Positions 1-8,120 of a stretch of DNA of 20,626 bases are shown in pieces. The DNA comes from Bordetella parapertussis (GTDB lineage Bacteria > Pseudomonadota > Gammaproteobacteria > Burkholderiales > Burkholderiaceae_C): positions 1-20,626 of the forward strand of contig CAMDXA010000035.1 in assembly GCA_945878065.1 (NCBI GenBank), given 5' to 3'. Position numbers and translations under genes: made by a program. The notes under the pieces are model-generated. The model was given only the letters and a program-made list of their open reading frames with translations, ran no database searches and had not been told where the DNA came from. Numbering within the stretch: the stretch's first letter is position 1; the number at the start of each line of letters is the position of its first letter.

Positions 1-417
1 GCATCCATGCAAGGCGCATTGGCGTTTCAAAAAGGTTTGGGTTGCGTGCATTCGCTCAGCCACAGTCTGGGCGGCATCAACCCGCGCTTGCACCACGGCA
101 CGTTGAACGCCATGTTCCTGCCCGCCGTCATCGCTTTCAATGCGTCTGCCGATTCGATGGCAAAGGAAAACCGGTTGGCACGCATGGCACAGGCCATGGG
201 TTTGACTCCTGGCAGCGACCCGGCGAAAACCTTGGGTGATGCCATCAAACAAATGAATGTTGCTTTGGGTTTGCCTTCAGGTCTGGCGGCCATGGGCGTG
301 ACCGAAGCGCAGTTTGACGACATCATCAAAGGCGCGCTGGCTGACCATTCGCACAAAACCAATCCGCGTGACGCCAGCGTGGCCGATTACCGTGCCATGC
401 TGCAGGCTTCGATGTGA
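1..417 (+). CDS. Iron-containing alcohol dehydrogenase, C-terminal part (5' end outside window)
   Basis: The reading frame is open from base 1 and ends with TGA at 415-417, so only about the last 138 residues are present; a normal type III Fe-ADH has about 380-400. The visible part carries the metal-binding histidine signatures of the family: HSLSHSLGG, followed by LHHGTLNAM about ten residues later. These histidines hold the catalytic Fe2+ in the C-terminal helical domain. The family catalyses NAD(P)-dependent alcohol/aldehyde interconversion; the substrate cannot be read from this fragment. Maleylacetate reductases share the fold and cannot be excluded. The gene ends two bases before the stop codon of ygfZ on the other strand, so the two genes are convergent with essentially no spacer. 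The ATG at 7 is internal, not a start. Confidence 0.88.
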   Translation, partial: ASMQGALAFQKGLGCVHSLSHSLGGINPRLHHGTLNAMFLPAVIAFNASADSMAKENRLARMAQAMGLTPGSDPAKTLGDAIKQMNVALGLPSGLAAMGVTEAQFDDIIKGALADHSHKTNPRDASVADYRAMLQASM

Positions 418-419
418 TG

Positions 420-1349
420 TCAAATGTCTTCGCGCAAGGGGTAAGGCAGGGGATGCAATGTCAGCACACTGCCGCTGCTATCTGCCGGATATAAATCACC
501 TGCTTCAGTGGAAGAGGTTTGCAAGCACACCAATGCCCAATGCCCGTGCTGTGAATGCGACACCGCCTGTGCAACTTGCCCCGCAGGTTGACTGCTGTCG
601 TTGCTGCTGAAAATTTCTTGGCCTGCTTGTAAGGCCACAGGACTGCTCGCTATGTAGGTGCGGCGCTTCAAAATGCCCCGAAATTGGCTTCTCGCCACCA
701 CTTCTTGCCCGGGGTAGCAGCCTTTTTTGAAATTCACGCCATCCACCGATTCGTAGTTCAACATCTGCGGCACAAATGCTTCATAGGTGGCGGCTTGCAC
801 ATCGGCCACGCCACTGAGCACCTCTGCCAATAGCCAATCCTGTAGATCCAAATCTGTATCAGCCATCGCATCTTGCGCGGGTAACACACACAAATACCTG
901 GCGACGCTTGCAACCGGGTACAAGGCCACTTGCCATGCGTTGTCGTTCTGCGTCAATTGCCAGGGCGTTTGCGGATTGGCGTCGGCGCTGAACCGACCAG
1001 CCACTTTCCAATCGTTACTGGCATCTGATAATTTCAATTTGGCACGCAACACAAACATCGACAAGCGCTTGAGGGTTTGGGCCAACAAGTCGGCCCTGAG
1101 CACCAGCAATACTTCTTGAGGCGATGTCTTGAAGCCCACCATGCTGGCTTGCATGCGGCCCTTGGCATTACAAAATGCGGCCAAACGGGCATGCTGCATG
1201 CCAAGTAGCGCAAAGTCTTGCGTCAATTGGTTATGCAAAAAATGGGCGGCATCTTCGCCGCGCGCTGCGATCACTCCCAGATGGGGCAGGGCGCAGGTGC
1301 CCACGGCGGATATAAGGGGAGGGGTCATTGCATTTTCAAAGGAAGTCAT
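420..1349 (-). CDS. ygfZ: Folate-binding YgfZ/GcvT-like Fe-S cluster repair protein
   Basis: This 309-residue protein carries the YgfZ signature KGCYPGQEVVARSQFRG near residue 210, whose cysteine is essential in the E. coli protein. It belongs to the folate-binding family related to GcvT and supports maturation or repair of Fe-S enzymes such as MiaB, using tetrahydrofolate. The N-terminal region (HFLHNQLTQDF) matches the family's usual opening. Length is close to the normal 300-330. The first ATG (1349) has GGAGG only one base upstream, which is too close for ideal initiation. A second ATG seven codons inside (1328) is an alternative. The start lies only 12 bp from the assigned mltG start on the other strand, so each promoter must sit inside the other gene. 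Confidence 0.92.
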   Translation of the reverse strand: MTSFENAMTPPLISAVGTCALPHLGVIAARGEDAAHFLHNQLTQDFALLGMQHARLAAFCNAKGRMQASMVGFKTSPQEVLLVLRADLLAQTLKRLSMFVLRAKLKLSDASNDWKVAGRFSADANPQTPWQLTQNDNAWQVALYPVASVARYLCVLPAQDAMADTDLDLQDWLLAEVLSGVADVQAATYEAFVPQMLNYESVDGVNFKKGCYPGQEVVARSQFRGILKRRTYIASSPVALQAGQEIFSSNDSSQPAGQVAQAVSHSQHGHWALVCLQTSSTEAGDLYPADSSGSVLTLHPLPYPLREDI

Positions 1350-1361
1350 GCCTCCATTATC

Positions 1362-2408
1362 ATGTCCGCTTTATGTGACTGGCAGGACAGGCTTTTGAAA
1401 ACATGGTGGCGTTCAGGGTTGGGGCTTTTGCTGGTATTTGCCATGCTGATCGGTGTCAGCAGTGTCTGGTGGATCTGGCGACCCTTGCCTATGGCCCATG
1501 ACACGGCAGATATATCTATCGAACCCGGCCAGTCGGTCAAATCCATTGCCCAGACAGTCGTGTTTTCTGGTGTCGATATTTCCCCCTCACTTTTGTTTTA
1601 TTTTTTCAAATTCAGCGGCCAGTCGCGCTTGATTCGTGCCGGAAGTTATGAGATTGACGCACAAACATCGGCATGGCAACTGCTGAATAAATTGGTCAGA
1701 GGTGAAGAAAACTTAAAAACCATCACTCTGGTTGAAGGTTGGACATGGCGTCAATTCAGGCAGGCAATCAACAAATCAGATTTTTTAAAGCATGACTCAA
1801 GCAGTCTGAGTGATGAAGAAATCATGAGCCATTTAGGAAAAACTGGCATCGCGCCGGAGGGGCGTTTTTTTCCAGACACCTATAACTTCAGCAAAGGCAG
1901 TTCTGATCTGGAGCTATTGAGAAGGGCTGCATCTGCCATGGACAAACACCTGGCGACTGCTTGGCAAACCCGGGACTTAGGCCTGCCCTTGAAAAATGCC
2001 AATGAAGCATTGATACTGGCGAGCATCGTTGAAAAAGAAACAGGTCTGAGCAGCGACAGGCGCATGATTGCCAGTGTGTTTCATAACCGCTTGCGCATTC
2101 ATATGCCGCTGCAAACCGATCCCACCGTTATTTACGGCTTGGGCACATCGTTTGATGGCAATCTTCGACGGGTAGATCTGCAAACCGACCACCCTTGGAA
2201 TACCTATGTCTATCGGGGACTGCCGCCCACTCCAATTGCCATGCCCGGCGTTGCTGCGTTACAAGCCACCTTGCACCCTGCCAGCAGCACAGCTTTGTAT
2301 TTTGTGGCGCGTGGCGACGGCTCCAGCCAATTCAGCGACAACTTGGCCGACCACAACGCTGCGGTAGACCGTTACCAACGCGGCATAACACGCAGCAAGG
2401 CAAAATAG
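1362..2408 (+). CDS. mltG: Endolytic murein transglycosylase MltG (YceG-like)
   Basis: This 348-residue inner-membrane lytic transglycosylase cuts nascent peptidoglycan and is thought to release or terminate glycan strands. A short cytoplasmic N-terminus precedes one membrane segment (GLGLLLVFAMLIGVSSVWWI, about residues 19-38). A LysM-like region follows, then the catalytic YceG domain with EGRFFPDTYNF, the SIVEKETG motif containing the catalytic Glu (about residue 224), LQTDPTVIYG, and NTYVYRGLPPTPIAMPG. Start choice is uncertain. ATG 1362 lacks a good ribosome-binding site; TTG 1395 has AGGACAGG just upstream and keeps the membrane segment. A longer frame back to 1218 runs antisense through ygfZ and is unlikely. 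The gene is followed by tmk after 6 bp, the same mltG-tmk-holB order as in E. coli. Confidence 0.93.
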   Translation: MSALCDWQDRLLKTWWRSGLGLLLVFAMLIGVSSVWWIWRPLPMAHDTADISIEPGQSVKSIAQTVVFSGVDISPSLLFYFFKFSGQSRLIRAGSYEIDAQTSAWQLLNKLVRGEENLKTITLVEGWTWRQFRQAINKSDFLKHDSSSLSDEEIMSHLGKTGIAPEGRFFPDTYNFSKGSSDLELLRRAASAMDKHLATAWQTRDLGLPLKNANEALILASIVEKETGLSSDRRMIASVFHNRLRIHMPLQTDPTVIYGLGTSFDGNLRRVDLQTDHPWNTYVYRGLPPTPIAMPGVAALQATLHPASSTALYFVARGDGSSQFSDNLADHNAAVDRYQRGITRSKAK

Positions 2409-2414
2409 CCAAAT

Positions 2415-3065
2415 ATGCAATCCACAGGCGTGTTCATCAGTTTTGAAGGCATAGACGGCGCGGGAAAATCCAGCCACATACAAGCCTTGTCAGAGGCGTT
2501 CCGTCACCATGGCCGCGAGGTGGTTCAAACCCGTGAACCAGGGGGCACTGCATTGGCAGAAAAACTGCGCGACATGGTGTTGCATGACGCCATGGATCCT
2601 TTGTGCGAAGCGTTTTTGGTGTTTGCGGCGCGAAGAGACCATTTGCTTCAAGTCATTGAACCGGCATTGGCCAAGGGCCATGTTGTGCTTTGCGACCGAT
2701 TCACAGACGCCACCTTTGCTTACCAAGGAGGTGGTCGGGGGTTTGATACCCGCATACTGTCCCAATTGGAACAATGGGTGCAAGCACGCCCGGATGAAAC
2801 CATCCGACAACCCGATGTGACCTTGTGGTTTTCACTGGACCCGAAAATCGCTGCACAACGCTTGGCCACGGCACGCTTGCCAGACCGCTTTGAATCTCAG
2901 CCTTTGGCTTTTTTTCAACAGGTGCACAACGCTTATGCCGAGCGTGCCAAAGCCGACGCCACACGATTCGCCATCATTCCAGCGGATGCGAGCATGGATG
3001 AAGTGCGGCAATCCGTTCAACGGGTATTGCAGGAACGTGGCTTTTTGCCCGCTAACGCTGCATGA
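2415..3065 (+). CDS. tmk: Thymidylate kinase
   Basis: Thymidylate kinase phosphorylates dTMP to dTDP in the cytoplasm for dTTP synthesis. The 216-residue protein has the P-loop [11 protein letters not shown] (residues 10-20), the TREPGGT substrate motif near residue 40 that includes the catalytic Arg, and [17 protein letters not shown] (DR(Y/F) motif) near residue 93. Length is typical (205-220). It begins 6 bp after mltG, and its TGA overlaps the ATG of holB (ATGA, 3062-3065), indicating translational coupling within the mltG-tmk-holB operon. Confidence 0.97.
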   Translation: MQSTGVFISFEGIDGAGKSSHIQALSEAFRHHGREVVQTREPGGTALAEKLRDMVLHDAMDPLCEAFLVFAARRDHLLQVIEPALAKGHVVLCDRFTDATFAYQGGGRGFDTRILSQLEQWVQARPDETIRQPDVTLWFSLDPKIAAQRLATARLPDRFESQPLAFFQQVHNAYAERAKADATRFAIIPADASMDEVRQSVQRVLQERGFLPANAA

Positions 3066-4051
3066 AACCATTGGCACCCTGGCTACAGGCCCAACTGCTG
3101 TTGCTGATGCCGCGCCCTGGCCATGCTTTGTTGTTGCAAGGGCCGTCAGGCTTGGGGCAATATGAACTCGGTTTGTCACTGGCTGCCGCTTGGTTATGCC
3201 ATGCACCTACAGAACACGGTGCATGCGGCGTATGCCCGAGTTGCCATGGCATTGCTGTGCGGGCCCATGCAGATTTGATCGTTCTCATGCCCGAAGTCGA
3301 CATGATTGAACTGCAATGGCCGTTGCCGGAAAAATCTCTCAAGGACATTGAAGATAAAAAGCGCAAACCCAGTCGGGAAATCCGTGTGGAAGCCATGCGA
3401 GACATGCTCTCATTCAGTCAAACCACCAGCGCTGGGGCGCGCGGCAAAGTGGTGTTTATCTTTCCGGCCGAGCGCATGAACCACATCACGGCCAATACCT
3501 TGCTTAAAACCCTGGAAGAACCGCCGGGCGACACGCGTTTCATACTGGCTTGTCAGGCTGCGCAAGAATTGCTTCCCACGGTCAGAAGCCGGTGCCAAAA
3601 CCACGCCATGACTTGGCCCGCAACCGATCAAGCAACCGGGTGGTTGGTGCAGCAATCTGTGCCCGCGGATGATGCCAAGGTGTTGTTACAAGCCGCGGGC
3701 GGCAGACCCGATGACGCATTGATGCTCTTTCAATCCGGCATCAAGGCCAGCACATGGAAGTCGCTGCCTGCGCAAGTCAGCAAAGGCGACGGCAGTGTGT
3801 TGGCGGAGCACCCCCCAGCGCTTGTGTTGTCATGTTTGCAAAAAATATGTCATGACATGTTGTGCACAAAGACGGGTGGAGCACCTCGTTTTTTCAATCT
3901 GAATGATTTGCCACGTACCGGTCAATTTGATCATTTGTCCGCTTGGTCGCGCGAATTGATGATGATGGCAAAAACGGTTGAGCATCCTTATCAACCCGGG
4001 CTGCTGCTGGAAGCCTGGGTCAGCCGCGCACAACGCGCTTTGTCCTCTTAA
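3062..4051 (+). CDS. holB: DNA polymerase III subunit delta'
   Basis: This 329-residue clamp-loader subunit holds the gamma complex together and helps open the beta clamp. The AAA+ region begins with [14 protein letters not shown] (about 24-37), where the P-loop lysine is replaced by Gln33. A degenerate P-loop is normal for delta', which does not hydrolyse ATP. Four cysteines (C46, C55, C58, C61) form the zinc module. LLKTLEEPP and VRSRCQ (SRC motif) follow at about residues 145 and 178, and the C-terminal collar domain is present. The start overlaps the tmk stop by four bases, and the gene is followed by the TatD-family gene after 10 bp. Confidence 0.95.
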   Translation: MKPLAPWLQAQLLLLMPRPGHALLLQGPSGLGQYELGLSLAAAWLCHAPTEHGACGVCPSCHGIAVRAHADLIVLMPEVDMIELQWPLPEKSLKDIEDKKRKPSREIRVEAMRDMLSFSQTTSAGARGKVVFIFPAERMNHITANTLLKTLEEPPGDTRFILACQAAQELLPTVRSRCQNHAMTWPATDQATGWLVQQSVPADDAKVLLQAAGGRPDDALMLFQSGIKASTWKSLPAQVSKGDGSVLAEHPPALVLSCLQKICHDMLCTKTGGAPRFFNLNDLPRTGQFDHLSAWSRELMMMAKTVEHPYQPGLLLEAWVSRAQRALSS

Positions 4052-4061
4052 AGACTGACCG

Positions 4062-4874
4062 ATGTATACCGACTCGCATTGCCACCTGAACTTTCCTGAA
4101 CTGCAAGCGCGCTTGAACGACATCCGTCAAGACATGCAAACGGCACAAGTCTCAAGGGCTTTGCTGATCAGCACCCAATTGGAAACATTTGAGAATGTGC
4201 ACAGCATCACCATGGCGCATGACAACTTTTGGTGCACTGCCGGTGTTCATCCTGATGAAGACAACGTGCAAGAACCCACACTGGACGATTTATTGCGTTT
4301 GGGTCAACGTGACAAAGTGGTGGGCATTGGTGAAACGGGTTTGGACTATTACCGCCTGGGTGAACGCTCAATGGCTGACATGGAATGGCAAAGAGACCGA
4401 TTCCGAGTGCATATCCGTGCGGCCAGGCAACTTGGTCTGCCGCTGGTGATACACACACGCAGCGCCAGCGCCGACACCCTGGCGATTTTGAAAGAGGAAG
4501 GGAACATTCCCGGCAGTGCACCCGCCACCGGTGTGTTTCATTGTTTTACCGAAACAGCTGAAGTGGCCCGGGCGGCTTTGGACATGGGTTTTTATATTTC
4601 TTTTTCGGGCATATTGACTTTTAAAAATGCCACAGATTTGCGCGACATTGCAGCTTGGGTTCCGTTTGACCGCATGCTGATTGAAACAGACAGTCCTTAT
4701 TTGGCACCAGCACCGCATCGAGGTAAAACCAATGACCCGTCGTTGGTACCGTGGGTGGCTAGAAAAATTGCAGAGATCAAAGGCGTGACGGATGAAGAAG
4801 TGGCCAGCCATACCACTGATAATTTCTCAACCCTGTTTCATAAAATTCATTCGACTGTTTTTTCTCCACAATAG
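4062..4874 (+). CDS. ycfH: TatD-family metal-dependent hydrolase (YcfH type)
   Basis: This 270-residue TIM-barrel protein opens with YTDSHCHLNF, the HxH metal site (H6, H8). It also has GIGETGLDYY (metal-binding Glu near residue 92), VIHTRSA, FHCFTE and IETDSPYLAP (Asp near residue 207). This is the complete TatD metal-ligand set. TatD proteins act as 3'-5' DNA exonucleases or in D-aminoacyl/repair roles; the exact substrate is not evident here. Its position after holB matches E. coli ycfH rather than tatD itself, so that symbol is used. It lies 10 bp after holB in the same operon. Confidence 0.93.
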   Translation: MYTDSHCHLNFPELQARLNDIRQDMQTAQVSRALLISTQLETFENVHSITMAHDNFWCTAGVHPDEDNVQEPTLDDLLRLGQRDKVVGIGETGLDYYRLGERSMADMEWQRDRFRVHIRAARQLGLPLVIHTRSASADTLAILKEEGNIPGSAPATGVFHCFTETAEVARAALDMGFYISFSGILTFKNATDLRDIAAWVPFDRMLIETDSPYLAPAPHRGKTNDPSLVPWVARKIAEIKGVTDEEVASHTTDNFSTLFHKIHSTVFSPQ

Positions 4875-4910
4875 CAGTTGCGGCATCTAAGCCACTGCAA
4901 ACCCCATGAA

Positions 4911-5612
4911 ATGGAAACCATGTTGATATTTCGTTTCTTATTTGGCATTGTGGGTGCATGCTTGACTGTAGTTGTGTGGGCGGGCAGTTACGAAGATTTT
5001 TTTTCAGCCATTCTCCATGACCGCCCCGACACCATTCAAGAACTGCTTGACAGGGGTTTTGATCCCAATACGGTCAACAACAAAGGCATTCCAGCATTGA
5101 TACTGGCGGCACAAACCAAGTCCTGGAAAAGTACGACAGTCATTGCTCGAGCCAAACAAACCAAACTCAATGTCACCAACCAGAACGATGAGAACGCTCT
5201 CATGCTGGCCGCCATCAACAACGAATTCAATGTCGCGCAATTGCTGGTTCAAAAGGGCGCTGATGTCAATAAACAGGGCTGGACACCATTGCATTACGCG
5301 TCCTCAAAAGGACATATTCAAATGATGCGGTTGCTGATGGAAAACGATGCCTATTTGGATGCCGAATCACCCAACGGCACAACCCCTTTGATGATGGCGG
5401 CGCATTACGGCACTCCGTCGGCTGTCAAGTTACTGCTGGAGGAGGGGGCAGATCCCCGTATTAAAAACAAATTAGGCATCAATGCCATGGAGTTTGCCAA
5501 CAACTCGCTTCACCCACAAGCACAAGATGCCAGAAACTACATACAGGCTTTTTTAAGCGCTTGGAAGCAGCGTTACCCAGACACACCCATTAATTCGACA
5601 AAATCCGAGTGA
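4911..5612 (+). CDS. Exported ankyrin-repeat protein
   Basis: The 233-residue protein starts with a hydrophobic N-terminus (MLIFRFLFGIVGACLTVVVWAG) that looks like a signal peptide, with possible cleavage after WAG. The rest is five or six ankyrin repeats of about 33 residues. The clearest are NALMLAAINNEFNVAQLL, GWTPLHYASSKGHIQMM and TTPLMMAAHYGTPSAVKLL, with GADVN/GADPR loop ends. Ankyrin repeats bind proteins, and the sequence gives no enzymatic clue. A periplasmic location is inferred. Start could be ATG 4911 or ATG 4920; the latter has GGAAA just upstream. A TTG at 4878 would add a polar leader and is less likely. It is the last gene of the forward operon, 36 bp after the TatD-type gene, and its 3' end overlaps the convergent DUF3365 gene by 23 bp. 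Confidence 0.85.
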   Translation: METMLIFRFLFGIVGACLTVVVWAGSYEDFFSAILHDRPDTIQELLDRGFDPNTVNNKGIPALILAAQTKSWKSTTVIARAKQTKLNVTNQNDENALMLAAINNEFNVAQLLVQKGADVNKQGWTPLHYASSKGHIQMMRLLMENDAYLDAESPNGTTPLMMAAHYGTPSAVKLLLEEGADPRIKNKLGINAMEFANNSLHPQAQDARNYIQAFLSAWKQRYPDTPINSTKSE

Positions 5613-6216
5613 CAACAACGGCACCTCTTAAATCGCCGGGTTTGTAATCGACAGCTTTGTCATTCGGATACATCTGTTCAAGCTTTGCTTTGACTGAAGG
5701 CGTGATTTGTTCTGTTGAACCATGGCATGCGGTACACATGGCTTGCATCACAATCGGTTTGGCGTATCGAAGTTCCAAATCGTAAGCGCCAGATTTGGTC
5801 AATTGGACGAATTCAATGTCATGAGGCTTAGCGCCACTTGCCAAGCGCGCTTCAAATTGTTTAAGTGCCAGTGCTTGCCATTCATTGGGTTGACCCATGA
5901 CAGCATTGCGTGCCCGGGTTCCCACGCGGGCCACTTGCAGTTGGTGCTTGGTAGATAGGTTTTGTGCAATTTCAGGCGCTTGCGTTTTGCACACTCCGAT
6001 GGCATTTTCCGGTCCGCCGTTGGCCATGGCCGCTTGCAATGTCTGGCCCAGTTCCTTCAACATCGCGCTTGCAATGTCTCTGGTTTCTTGCATGGCGTTT
6101 TCGTTACGGCCAGGCCCAGGCTGAGCCAGGGACACAGGAACAGCAACACACAAGGTGATAGCGATGGCCAAAGGCCGAAGTGAAAACATGCGATTTTGAC
6201 TTAACATAATATGCAT
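5590..6216 (-). CDS. Periplasmic DUF3365 (Tll0287-like) c-type haem protein
   Basis: This 208-residue exported protein has a signal peptide (SLRPLAIAITLCVAVPVSLA) and one CxxCH haem c attachment motif, CTACHGS, near residue 167. DUF3365 proteins carry a single c haem on a PAS-like or sensor-like fold. Redox sensing or electron transfer is suggested in the family, but no specific role can be given here. ICVCKTQAPEIAQ-like and VGTRARNAVMGQPNEWQ segments agree with the family. Three in-frame ATGs (6216, 6207, 6189) could serve as start; none has a strong ribosome-binding site, and 6189 gives the most conventional signal peptide. The gene lies 26 bp downstream of the aldehyde dehydrogenase on the same strand and may be co-transcribed. 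Its end overlaps the ankyrin gene. Confidence 0.88.
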   Translation of the reverse strand: MHIMLSQNRMFSLRPLAIAITLCVAVPVSLAQPGPGRNENAMQETRDIASAMLKELGQTLQAAMANGGPENAIGVCKTQAPEIAQNLSTKHQLQVARVGTRARNAVMGQPNEWQALALKQFEARLASGAKPHDIEFVQLTKSGAYDLELRYAKPIVMQAMCTACHGSTEQITPSVKAKLEQMYPNDKAVDYKPGDLRGAVVVTRILSN

Positions 6217-6242
6217 CGTATTAAATGGATTGAGCGGATGGT

Positions 6243-7673
6243 TTAGGCTTTGTCAGCGGGTTTGAGTTGTATGGCTTTGTGTTCTAGGAACTCTTCAAAT
6301 CCATATTTGCCGTTTTCGCGACCGTTGCCTGATTGCTTGTAACCGCCGAATGGCGCATTGCCATTGAACGGTGCGCCGTTGATATCGACTTGGCCGGTGC
6401 GCATGCGACGCGCAAATGCCAGCGCGTGTTCATCAGAGCCGCTCCAAACACCGCCACCCAAACCATAAATCGTGTCGTTGGCAATGCGAGCGGCTTCGTC
6501 TTCGTCTTTGTAGGTCAACACCACCAATACGGGGCCGAAAATTTCTTCGCGGGCCAAGGTGTCATCGGGCTTGACCCGCAAAGCTGTGGGATGCACGAAA
6601 TAGCCTTTGTCAAACGGTGGTTTGTCAGGGCCACCGGCGATGAGTTCAGCGCCTTCTTGCAGGCCTTGTTGAATGAAACCGGTCACGCGTTCACGTTGCG
6701 TGGCAGTAATCAACGGCCCTAACCGGGTGTTTTCATCCAAACTTGTGCCCAAGGGGTATTTGGCGATACCGGCTTGCAACAAGGCTTTGATGTCTTCGTA
6801 ACGCGACTCTGGCACCAGCATGCGGGTGTGTGCAGAACAGGTTTGACCGCTGTTCAAAAAACACGCGGCCAAGGTGCCTTTGACGGCGGCGGCCATGTCG
6901 GCATCCGGCAGCACAACGCTGGCGGACTTGCCGCCCAGCTCTAAGGTGACGCGCTTGACAGATTCAGCGGCCAGAGCCGCCACGCGCTTGCCAGCGCGGG
7001 TTGAACCTGTGAAGCTGACCATGTCCACTTCCGGGTGGCTGGCCAAAACTTCGCCGACCACGGGTCCGGCGCCGTTGACCAGATTGAACACCCCAGCCGG
7101 CACACCGGATTCATGGATGATTTGCGTCAGTATCATGGCGTTGACCGGTGCAATCTCGCTGGGCTTGAGCACCACGGTACAACCGGCGGCCAGCGCAGGC
7201 GCAACTTTCAAAGTGATTTGGTTCAACGGGAAATTCCAGGGCGTGATGCAACCGACCACGCCTATGGGTTCGCGCACCACGAGTGAATTGCCGACTTTTT
7301 CCTCGTAGTGATAGGCCCGCGCTACTTTGGCGGCATTGCCCCAGTTGAACACCGGGCCGCCGACTTGAATCATCTTGGCCATTTTGATCGGCATGCCGAC
7401 CTCACGGGCAATCGCCGTGGCCATTTCATCGGTACGCGCTTTGAGCCCCGCGACAATTTTGTCGATGAACTGACAGCGTTCCTCGACACTGAGCGCAGAC
7501 CAGGCAGGAAATGCAGCCCTCGCAGCCAACACCGCTTGCGATGCTTCATCAGCCGTACCTTGCGGGACCGTGGCCATCACTTCTTCAGTGCTGGCATCGT
7601 GAACTTCAAAATGGTCTTTGGATGTGGCTTCTTGCCATTGGCCGTTGATGTAGTGTTGGGTGTAGCTGATCAT
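6243..7673 (-). CDS. NAD(P)-dependent aldehyde dehydrogenase
   Basis: This full-length (476-residue) ALDH superfamily enzyme oxidises aldehydes to acids. The catalytic set is visible: N147 in CITPWNFPLNQ, the general base E245 in TLELGGKSA, and the nucleophile C279 in NSGQTCSAHTRM. The Rossmann motif FTGSTRAGKR and the C-terminal EEIFGPVLVV and NGNAPFGGYKQSGNGRE motifs are also present. The sequence resembles the broad DhaS/aldehyde dehydrogenase class, so the substrate cannot be named. It begins at ATG 7673 with little Shine-Dalgarno sequence. Its upstream region holds a dispersed repeat. A TACAAT hexamer on the reverse strand (7707-7712) could be a -10 box, but no matching -35 is clear. Confidence 0.93.
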   Translation of the reverse strand: MISYTQHYINGQWQEATSKDHFEVHDASTEEVMATVPQGTADEASQAVLAARAAFPAWSALSVEERCQFIDKIVAGLKARTDEMATAIAREVGMPIKMAKMIQVGGPVFNWGNAAKVARAYHYEEKVGNSLVVREPIGVVGCITPWNFPLNQITLKVAPALAAGCTVVLKPSEIAPVNAMILTQIIHESGVPAGVFNLVNGAGPVVGEVLASHPEVDMVSFTGSTRAGKRVAALAAESVKRVTLELGGKSASVVLPDADMAAAVKGTLAACFLNSGQTCSAHTRMLVPESRYEDIKALLQAGIAKYPLGTSLDENTRLGPLITATQRERVTGFIQQGLQEGAELIAGGPDKPPFDKGYFVHPTALRVKPDDTLAREEIFGPVLVVLTYKDEDEAARIANDTIYGLGGGVWSGSDEHALAFARRMRTGQVDINGAPFNGNAPFGGYKQSGNGRENGKYGFEEFLEHKAIQLKPADKA

Positions 7674-7723
7674 GTGAAATTCAAAGGTTGTTTACAGGCT
7701 CAAGCCATTGTAGAGCCCGTATT

Positions 7724-7864
7724 TGGTTGGCATTTCTGCTGTTCTCGAAGAACACCCATGGCGCTCATACGGTTTGAAGTCACGCTTATCCGACCCATCC
7801 GGTGTGCTTTTTTTCTGCGCTTTCGCTGGAAAAAAACACCCCCTCCGAGTCGGCCTGAAGTGAT
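7724..7864 (-). repeat. Dispersed repeat module A, copy 1 (inverted)
   Basis: On the reverse strand this copy reads from ATCACTTCAGGCCGACTCGG onward and matches copies at 13657-13785 and 13950-14078. Similarity is near complete for the first 75 bp (7790-7864), weaker after that, and resumes at a 13-base exact block (GAAATGCCAACCA, 7724-7736) after about 30 inserted bases. The core folds into a hairpin: GTCGG/CCGAC outer arms, then GGTG and T7/A7 arms around a small GCG-AAAG-CGC centre. Because both strands give a G-rich stem and a T tract, it could act as a terminator in either direction. Confidence 0.85.
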
Positions 7865-7916
7865 GTCACTGTTTAAGAACGATTGCGTTTGTCGATGTTG
7901 TTGATGTTTTCGACAA

Positions 7917-8027
7917 GCAGAAATGCTGTCGGGGAAAACATCGAATGGATAAACGACATGGCGGGCGGGCCGACGCGAACGTTGCCGAAGGCGGTGAGCG
8001 GCGACCGTCCCGGCTTGGCGTGAGCAC
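7917..8027 (-). repeat. Dispersed repeat module B, copy 1 (inverted)
   Basis: On the reverse strand this GC-rich block (from GTGCTCAC at 8027 to CATTTCTGC at 7917) aligns with 13811-13919 at about 85-90% identity by eye, including an exact stretch CGGCAACGTTCGCGTCGGCCC. It precedes module A in the same order as in the second locus, but with an unrelated 52-bp spacer. A GCCG...CGGC stem is kept in both copies. No coding signal is conserved between copies. Confidence 0.8.
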
Positions 8028-8120
8028 ATCAGATAAAACAACGAAGCCTAGACGTGAGCACATCAATTAAAGCAATAAAGCCGTGCATTGAGCACACCCG
8101 CTAATGCCAACAAAAGGTCA
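8019..8120. repeat. Three degenerate 34-bp tandem units
   Basis: TGAGCAC recurs at 8021, 8055 and 8089, exactly 34 bp apart. Units one and two share the first 13 bases (CGTGAGCACATCA) and about 25 of 34 positions overall; unit three is more diverged and runs into the ldcA stop codon at 8118-8120. The unit's core is also the outer edge of repeat module B, so the array may be an amplified end of that element. Confidence 0.65.

Larger units (their letters stand above)
7674..8117. other. 444-bp intergenic region with composite repeat
   Basis: No convincing gene lies between the aldehyde dehydrogenase start and the ldcA stop. Open frames here are short and arise because they cross repeat modules that are also present, non-coding, at 13657-14078. 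The region holds module A (7724-7864, reverse), module B (7917-8027, reverse) and three 34-bp tandem units (8019-8120). An additional small palindrome, GTTCT-CGA-AGAAC, lies at 7741-7753 within the part of module A that is specific to this copy. The aldehyde dehydrogenase promoter is presumably in 7674-7780. Confidence 0.7.

Noticed and set aside
1218..1361. Upstream extension of mltG
   Set aside because: It runs antisense through ygfZ, has no homology to MltG, and would place a polar 48-residue leader before the membrane segment.
3140..3170. Loss of the P-loop lysine in HolB as a sign of a broken gene
   Set aside because: A degenerate P-loop is normal for delta', which does not hydrolyse ATP; the zinc cysteines and SRC motif are intact.
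7674..8120. CRISPR array suggested by the evenly spaced 34-bp units
   Set aside because: There are only three degenerate units with no separate spacers: the whole 34 bp is the repeat.
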